The notes beneath the pieces were generated by a model, which worked only from the letters and a program-made list of their open reading frames with translations, was not told the origin of the DNA and did not search any database. The translations under genes were made by a program, and so were the position numbers. 8,959 nucleotides of DNA from an uncultured Leucothrix sp. (lineage in GTDB: Bacteria; Pseudomonadota; Gammaproteobacteria; Thiotrichales; Thiotrichaceae): NCBI GenBank assembly GCA_937923375.1, contig CALAJG010000003.1, positions 1 through 8,959 of the forward strand, given 5' to 3'. Below, piece after piece: positions 5,060 to 8,959 of this stretch. Every line of letters begins with the position of its first letter. Within the stretch, counting starts at the first letter, position 1.

Positions 5060-6159
5060 AAAAGAAATCCCTAATCGGTCTACTGCTGGTTCCGCTGGCA
5101 ATTGGCATCAGCACCCCTGCATTCTCAGAAGGCACGCTTAATGTGACTAACTGGGCTGAATATATCGGTGAAGATACGATTAAAAACTTTGAGAAAGAGT
5201 TTGATATCAAAGTCACTTACGACATGTATGACTCTGTCGAGGCGATTGATACAAAACTACTGGCCGGTAAAACAGGCTATGATGTTGTCAGCCATTCAAG
5301 CTCATCCATTGCACGTTTGATCGCGGCGGGTATCGTTAAGGAGCTGGACAAAGACAAGCTGCCAAACATGAAACATCTGCGTGAAGATGTAATGACACAG
5401 TTGGATGCTGAGTGGGATCCGGGCAACAAGCACATCATTCCTTATATGTGGGGAACGCACGGTGTGACTTACAACAAAGAGTTAATTCTTGAGACTTATC
5501 CTGATGCACCGATTGGTTCAATGGACTTAGTGTTTGACCCAAAACACATGAAAGAGATTGCTAAGTGTGGTGTGGCATTCCTTGATTCACCGAATGATGT
5601 GATGCCAATGGCGCTAGCCCACATTGGTCTTGATCCAAATACCAAGAACAAAGATGACTACAAAAAAGCTGAAGAAATGCTGATGAAGGTTCGACCTTAC
5701 ATCAAGACTTTCGACAACTATGCCTATCAGAAGATGCCACAGAAAGAGTTTTGTCTTGCTGTAACGTGGGGGCCGGATGGCTTGCTGGCGATGTCGGGTG
5801 CCAAAGAAGCTAATACTGGGGTTGTCCTTGATTTCTTCCTGCCAGAAGGCGAGAAAAAAGCACAGTTCTGGACAGATGGCTGGATTATTCCTGCTGATGC
5901 TAAGAATGTGGAAAATGCGCATAAGTTCATTAACTACATGATGCGCCCTGAAGTAGCGGCCAAAGACACTGATACAACGTGGTACGCCAACGCCAACAAA
6001 GACGCGTATGAGCTAGTGGATAAAGCGGTCACCAGCAGTAAAGCGGCTTATCCCTCAGAAGAGCAGGTGTCAAAAATGTACACCCTGTCACTTCCACCAA
6101 AGAAGGTCGAGCGTGTGAAAACGCGTGCATGGACTAACTTCAAGACGAGCAGCAACTAA
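5056..6159 (+). CDS. potF: Periplasmic polyamine-binding protein of the PotF/SpuD family
   Basis: This 367-residue protein binds putrescine or a related polyamine in the periplasm and hands it to the PotGHI importer. A Sec signal peptide covers residues 1-24: basic MKKK, a hydrophobic stretch, and a likely cut after AFS. The mature protein aligns end to end with E. coli PotF (370 residues): NWAEYI (32-37) with W33 and Y36 for the amine, FLDSPNDV (175-182), VTWGPDG (236-242) with W238 and D241, FWTD (271-274) with D274, WYANANK (309-315), and the tail RVKTRAW. Cysteines C171 and C233 match the PotF disulfide. Some ligand positions read like PotD (spermidine): E35 where PotF has D39, and W272 where PotF has F276; the acidic E185 of PotF is D181. 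Putrescine, spermidine or mixed binding are all possible. It heads the transporter operon and has its strongest ribosome site. Confidence 0.92.
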   Translation: MKKKSLIGLLLVPLAIGISTPAFSEGTLNVTNWAEYIGEDTIKNFEKEFDIKVTYDMYDSVEAIDTKLLAGKTGYDVVSHSSSSIARLIAAGIVKELDKDKLPNMKHLREDVMTQLDAEWDPGNKHIIPYMWGTHGVTYNKELILETYPDAPIGSMDLVFDPKHMKEIAKCGVAFLDSPNDVMPMALAHIGLDPNTKNKDDYKKAEEMLMKVRPYIKTFDNYAYQKMPQKEFCLAVTWGPDGLLAMSGAKEANTGVVLDFFLPEGEKKAQFWTDGWIIPADAKNVENAHKFINYMMRPEVAAKDTDTTWYANANKDAYELVDKAVTSSKAAYPSEEQVSKMYTLSLPPKKVERVKTRAWTNFKTSSN

Positions 6160-6183
6160 GCAGCTGTATGTAAGCAAGACTGT

Positions 6184-6214
6184 GGGATAGCGCCTTTTTC
6201 CAGGCGTTATTCCC
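6184..6214 (+). other. Intercistronic hairpin between potF and potG
   Basis: GGGATAGCGCCT pairs with AGGCGTTATTCCC through about twelve pairs, including one G-T pair and one bulged base, around a TTTTCC loop. No T tract follows, so it is not a clear terminator. Such hairpins after binding-protein genes commonly protect the 3' end of that message and lower expression of downstream transporter genes. The 100-base gap holds nothing else I recognise. Confidence 0.5.
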
Positions 6215-6259
6215 GATTAGAATTGCTGTTCCGATTGACTGAGTTCTTAAGAGTAAACC

Positions 6260-7408
6260 ATGCCCCAAGATGACAATTTCGCTCACCGTCCCTGGCTAGA
6301 TCCTGACAAAGATCCATTTATAAAAATTCGCAGTGTCTCCAAGCGTTTTGGCGATTTCACGGCGGTGGATAATGTCGATCTGGATATATATAAAGGCGAA
6401 TTGTTTTGCTTGCTAGGTGGCTCGGGCTGTGGAAAAAGCACCTTACTACGCATGTTAGCAGGCTTTGAAACGCCTAGCTCAGGCGAGTTGTTTATTGACG
6501 GCGAGAAAATAAATGATATTCCAGCCTATGCCAGACCAGTGAATATGATGTTTCAGTCATACGCGCTGTTTCCACACATGACGGTTGAGAAGAATATCGC
6601 CTACGGCTTGCAGCGAGACGGGGTAGCTAAAGCAGAAATTAAAGACCGTGTCAGCGACATGATCAAGCTGGTGCAGCTCAATGATCTGGCTAAGCGCAAA
6701 CCCAATCAGCTATCTGGTGGCCAGTGCCAGCGTGTGGCATTGGCAAGAGCGCTAATCAAACAACCCAAAGTGTTGTTGCTAGACGAGCCGTTGGCAGCGC
6801 TCGACAAGCGTTTACGTGAACAAACACAATACGAATTAATGAACCTTCAGGATCAGCTTGGCATTACCTTCGTGGTGGTGACGCATGATCAGGAAGAAGC
6901 AATGACCCTATCAACTAGAATTGCAGTGATGGATAAGGGTAAGTTTGTACAAACCGGCACACCTACCGAAATCTATGAAACCCCCGATAGCCGCTTTGTG
7001 GCTAACTTTATAGGGTCTGCCAATATCTTTCAGGGGCATGTGGTTGAGAGCGACCGTGACCGCGTGGTGGTGCGTTCGGTACGCGATGACAATTTATTGT
7101 TTTACATCGATCATGGCTCAGACCTTCAGGTCAACGCTAAAGTCTGGGTGGCAATCAGACCGGAAAAAGTCAGGATATCAACCACGCCACATGCTGAAGC
7201 AAGATCCAACCAGCTAGCGGGGATTGTCCATGACATCGGTTACCTCGGCAGATTGTCAAATTACAAGATTAAGTTGGATAACGGTAAAATGATTGACGTT
7301 ACTCACCCTAATCAAACACGGCCTAAATCTGGTGAGCACCTCGCCGATTGGGATGAGAAGGTTTACCTAAGTTGGGAACCTTCCAGCGCTGTTGTACTAA
7401 CCCAATAG
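6260..7408 (+). CDS. potG: Polyamine ABC transporter ATP-binding protein PotG
   Basis: This cytoplasmic ATPase powers the PotFGHI importer. At 382 residues it is close to E. coli PotG (377) and keeps the same order: a short N-terminal extension, then the nucleotide-binding domain (about 20-255) with Walker A GGSGCGKST (53-61), Q-loop glutamine Q99 in MFQSYALFPHMTVEKN, signature LSGGQ (151-155), Walker B VLLLDEP (171-177; D175, E176), D-loop LAALDKR and switch histidine H209. A TOBE-type regulatory domain fills the C-terminal third, with VAIRPEKVRIS. The residue after the signature is cysteine (LSGGQCQR), where most relatives have glutamine or arginine. The ATG at 6260 has a modest ribosome site, AAGAG, six bases upstream, far weaker than that of potF. 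It ends ten bases before potH. Related transporters for sulfate, iron or maltose have similar ATPases, but the neighbours settle the assignment. Confidence 0.93.
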   Translation: MPQDDNFAHRPWLDPDKDPFIKIRSVSKRFGDFTAVDNVDLDIYKGELFCLLGGSGCGKSTLLRMLAGFETPSSGELFIDGEKINDIPAYARPVNMMFQSYALFPHMTVEKNIAYGLQRDGVAKAEIKDRVSDMIKLVQLNDLAKRKPNQLSGGQCQRVALARALIKQPKVLLLDEPLAALDKRLREQTQYELMNLQDQLGITFVVVTHDQEEAMTLSTRIAVMDKGKFVQTGTPTEIYETPDSRFVANFIGSANIFQGHVVESDRDRVVVRSVRDDNLLFYIDHGSDLQVNAKVWVAIRPEKVRISTTPHAEARSNQLAGIVHDIGYLGRLSNYKIKLDNGKMIDVTHPNQTRPKSGEHLADWDEKVYLSWEPSSAVVLTQ

Positions 7409-7418
7409 GGACGATGCA

Positions 7419-8324
7419 ATGGCAATAGATATAGGACGTAAGCTTCAAGATAGGTGGAAAAGCCTGCTGGTGGCGGTGCCATTCTTTTGGCTGCTGCTGT
7501 TTTTCCTGATTCCGTTTGTGATTGTTTTTAAAATCAGCTTGGCAGAATCTCTTATCGCCAGCCCGCCGTTCTCATCTTTGCTGACGTGGGGGGAGGAAGG
7601 CGAACTAAAAATACGCCTGCTGATTGAGAACTACGCCTATTTGTTTGATGATGACTTGTATGTCAGGGCGTACCTTAATTCGGTCAAAGTTGCCTTTATT
7701 TCAACCGTTATCTGTTTACTCATTGGCTATCCAATGGCTTATGGCATTGCGCGGGCTAACCCCACGCGCCGCAAGATTCTGCTGATCCTGATTATCCTAC
7801 CGTTTTGGACATCGTTTCTATTGCGGGTGTATTCCTGGATGGGAATCTTGGCAGATCAGGGAACCCTGAATAATTTTCTTATTTGGCTGGGCCTGATCGA
7901 CGAGCCGATTCGCATGCTGTACACGCAGTTTGCGGTGTATCTTGGTATCGTTTATTCCTACCTGCCGTTTATGATTCTGCCGCTGTACGCCAACATTGAA
8001 AAACTCGACTGGAGTCTGCTTGAAGCCGCTGCGGACCTTGGCGCAAAACCGATTTCAACGTTCTTCACGGTGACCGTACCGATGACCATCCCCGGCATTA
8101 TCGCGGGTAGCTTGCTAGTGTTTATTCCAGCCACTGGTGAGTACGTCATTCCCGATCTATTGGGAGGCGGCAACTCCTTGATGATTGGTAAGGTGCTCTA
8201 CAACGAATTCAACAGCAACCATGATTGGCCGGTGGCGTCAGCCGTTGCCATTGCGTTACTGATTCTATTAGTCCTGCCGATGATGCTTTACCAGCGTTAT
8301 CAATCTAAACAGCTTCAGGCTTAG
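7419..8324 (+). CDS. potH: Polyamine ABC transporter permease PotH
   Basis: This is one half of the inner-membrane channel of the polyamine importer. The 301 residues align almost throughout with E. coli PotH (317), which has a longer N-terminus. About six membrane segments are visible: near 16-38, 91-112, 118-143, 170-190, 223-245 and 271-291. The cytoplasmic EAA loop that docks on the ATPase is at 202-221 (EAAADLGAKP followed by FFTVTVP). Other family markers are LPFWTSFLLRVYSWMGIL (127-144), FIPATGEYVIPDLLGG (235-250) and DWPVASAVA (269-277). The ribosome site AGGGA begins within the potG stop codon, seven bases before the ATG; an ATG five bases earlier is out of frame. It is followed eight bases later by potI, so potG, potH and potI are tightly packed. 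Confident by both sequence and context. Confidence 0.94.
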   Translation: MAIDIGRKLQDRWKSLLVAVPFFWLLLFFLIPFVIVFKISLAESLIASPPFSSLLTWGEEGELKIRLLIENYAYLFDDDLYVRAYLNSVKVAFISTVICLLIGYPMAYGIARANPTRRKILLILIILPFWTSFLLRVYSWMGILADQGTLNNFLIWLGLIDEPIRMLYTQFAVYLGIVYSYLPFMILPLYANIEKLDWSLLEAAADLGAKPISTFFTVTVPMTIPGIIAGSLLVFIPATGEYVIPDLLGGGNSLMIGKVLYNEFNSNHDWPVASAVAIALLILLVLPMMLYQRYQSKQLQA

Positions 8325-8332
8325 GGGGGATT

Positions 8333-8959
8333 ATGAATCATAAAAGCTCTAAGTATGTCATCGGGATGATCTGTTTTGGTCTGGCGTTTCTGTATATTCC
8401 GATATTTTTATTAATATTTTATTCGTTCAACTACTCGAAAATTGTTCCGCTGTGGGGTGGCTTTTCTACGCGCTGGTACACCAAGCTGTTTGAAAGTCCT
8501 GAGGTTTGGGATGCCGTTGCATTAAGTTTAAAAATCGCGCTTGTTAATGCCAGCTTCGCGACAATACTCGGTACCTTGGCGGGTATCGCAATGGTGCGAT
8601 TCGGTCGCTTCAAAGGCCGCACCTTATTCTCAGGAATGATCTCAGCGCCACTGGTTATGCCAGAAGTGATCACCGGCATATCGTTATTGCTGATGTTTAT
8701 CACCTTGTCTGAACTGATCGGGTGGCCAACGGATCGTGGATTTACGACAATTACCATTGCCCATATCACCTTTTCAATGGCGTATGTGGCGGTGATTATT
8801 CAGTCGCGACTGACGGGGATGAATGAGTCTATCGAAGACGCCGCCCGAGATTTAGGTGCCAAGCCGTTTCGAGTACTTACCGACATTACTTTACCCATAT
8901 TAGCGCCGGGTATGTTGGCCGGTTGGTTGCTGGCTTTTACCCTATCGTTAGATGATTTG
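8333..8959 (+). CDS. potI: Polyamine ABC transporter permease PotI, C-terminus cut by the window edge
   Basis: The second channel subunit of the importer. The window holds 209 codons of roughly 280 expected from E. coli PotI, ending in the conserved FTLSLDDL, so the last two membrane segments are missing. Visible are TM1 (about 8-32), YSFNYSK (30-36), STRWYTKLF (45-53), a second segment near 62-88, MVRFGRFKG (87-95), APLVMPEVITGISLLL (105-120), GWPTDRG (130-136), a segment near 138-158, and the EAA loop EDAARDLGAKP (168-178) followed by ITLPILAPGMLAGW. The start ATG at 8333 follows a run AGGGGGGA (8323-8330), which overlaps the potH stop and acts as ribosome site. The very close spacing supports co-translation with potH. 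Nothing in the visible part suggests a defect. Confidence 0.93.
   Translation, partial: MNHKSSKYVIGMICFGLAFLYIPIFLLIFYSFNYSKIVPLWGGFSTRWYTKLFESPEVWDAVALSLKIALVNASFATILGTLAGIAMVRFGRFKGRTLFSGMISAPLVMPEVITGISLLLMFITLSELIGWPTDRGFTTITIAHITFSMAYVAVIIQSRLTGMNESIEDAARDLGAKPFRVLTDITLPILAPGMLAGWLLAFTLSLDDL

Noticed and set aside
4808..5101. A 97-codon minus-strand frame across the potF upstream region and signal peptide
   Set aside because: It starts at a TTG, has no ribosome site, resembles no family I know, and overlaps the strong potF ribosome site and signal peptide coding sequence.
4890..5141. An 83-codon plus-strand frame overlapping the potF start
   Set aside because: TTG start without ribosome site, and the last part is potF read out of frame; composition looks like non-coding DNA.
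8431..8769. A 112-codon minus-strand frame opposite potI
   Set aside because: Antisense of conserved membrane segments; potI on the plus strand is clearly the real gene.

Overview
The window holds a polyamine (mainly putrescine) uptake and breakdown locus from what looks like a gammaproteobacterium. Base composition is moderate by eye, and the proteins read most closely like Pseudomonas Spu/Pau and Escherichia coli Puu/Pot proteins. A marine or environmental relative of Pseudomonas or Oceanospirillales would fit, but genus cannot be fixed from the sequence alone. No rRNA, tRNA, CRISPR, insertion sequence or phage gene was seen.

Left part, minus strand (reading from about 3182 down to 1): a gamma-glutamylpolyamine synthetase (PuuA/SpuI type), a class III putrescine-pyruvate aminotransferase (SpuC type), then the N-terminal 126 codons of a PuuB-type FAD-dependent gamma-glutamylputrescine oxidase that runs off the left edge. 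Gaps of 38 and 3 bases make this one operon. Right part, plus strand: a second, divergent glutamine-synthetase-like gene (3250-4644), a 411-base intergenic region, then potF-potG-potH-potI for a putrescine-type ABC importer: periplasmic binding protein, ATPase and two permeases, the last cut by the right edge.

The genes form a coherent system. PotFGHI brings polyamine in. The two glutamine-synthetase-like enzymes can glutamylate it and PuuB can oxidise the glutamylated product. SpuC offers a parallel direct transamination route. PuuC- and PuuD-type enzymes and a regulator are not in the window and may lie beyond the left edge.

The most interesting signals are in the two non-coding regions. 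The same perfect 10-base palindrome, TGTGATCACA, occurs at 3219-3228 and 4931-4940, and nowhere else that I found. Each copy overlaps or abuts the -10 end of a plausible sigma70 promoter: a perfect TTGACA -35 with 17-base spacing for the catabolic operon, and an extended -10 promoter for the transporter. This looks like the operator of a shared, unidentified polyamine-responsive regulator. The 411-base region also carries a good intrinsic terminator facing the minus strand although no minus-strand gene lies upstream of it (possible small RNA), a 14-base palindrome, and a 15-codon upstream ORF whose stop overlaps the potF start codon as ATGA.
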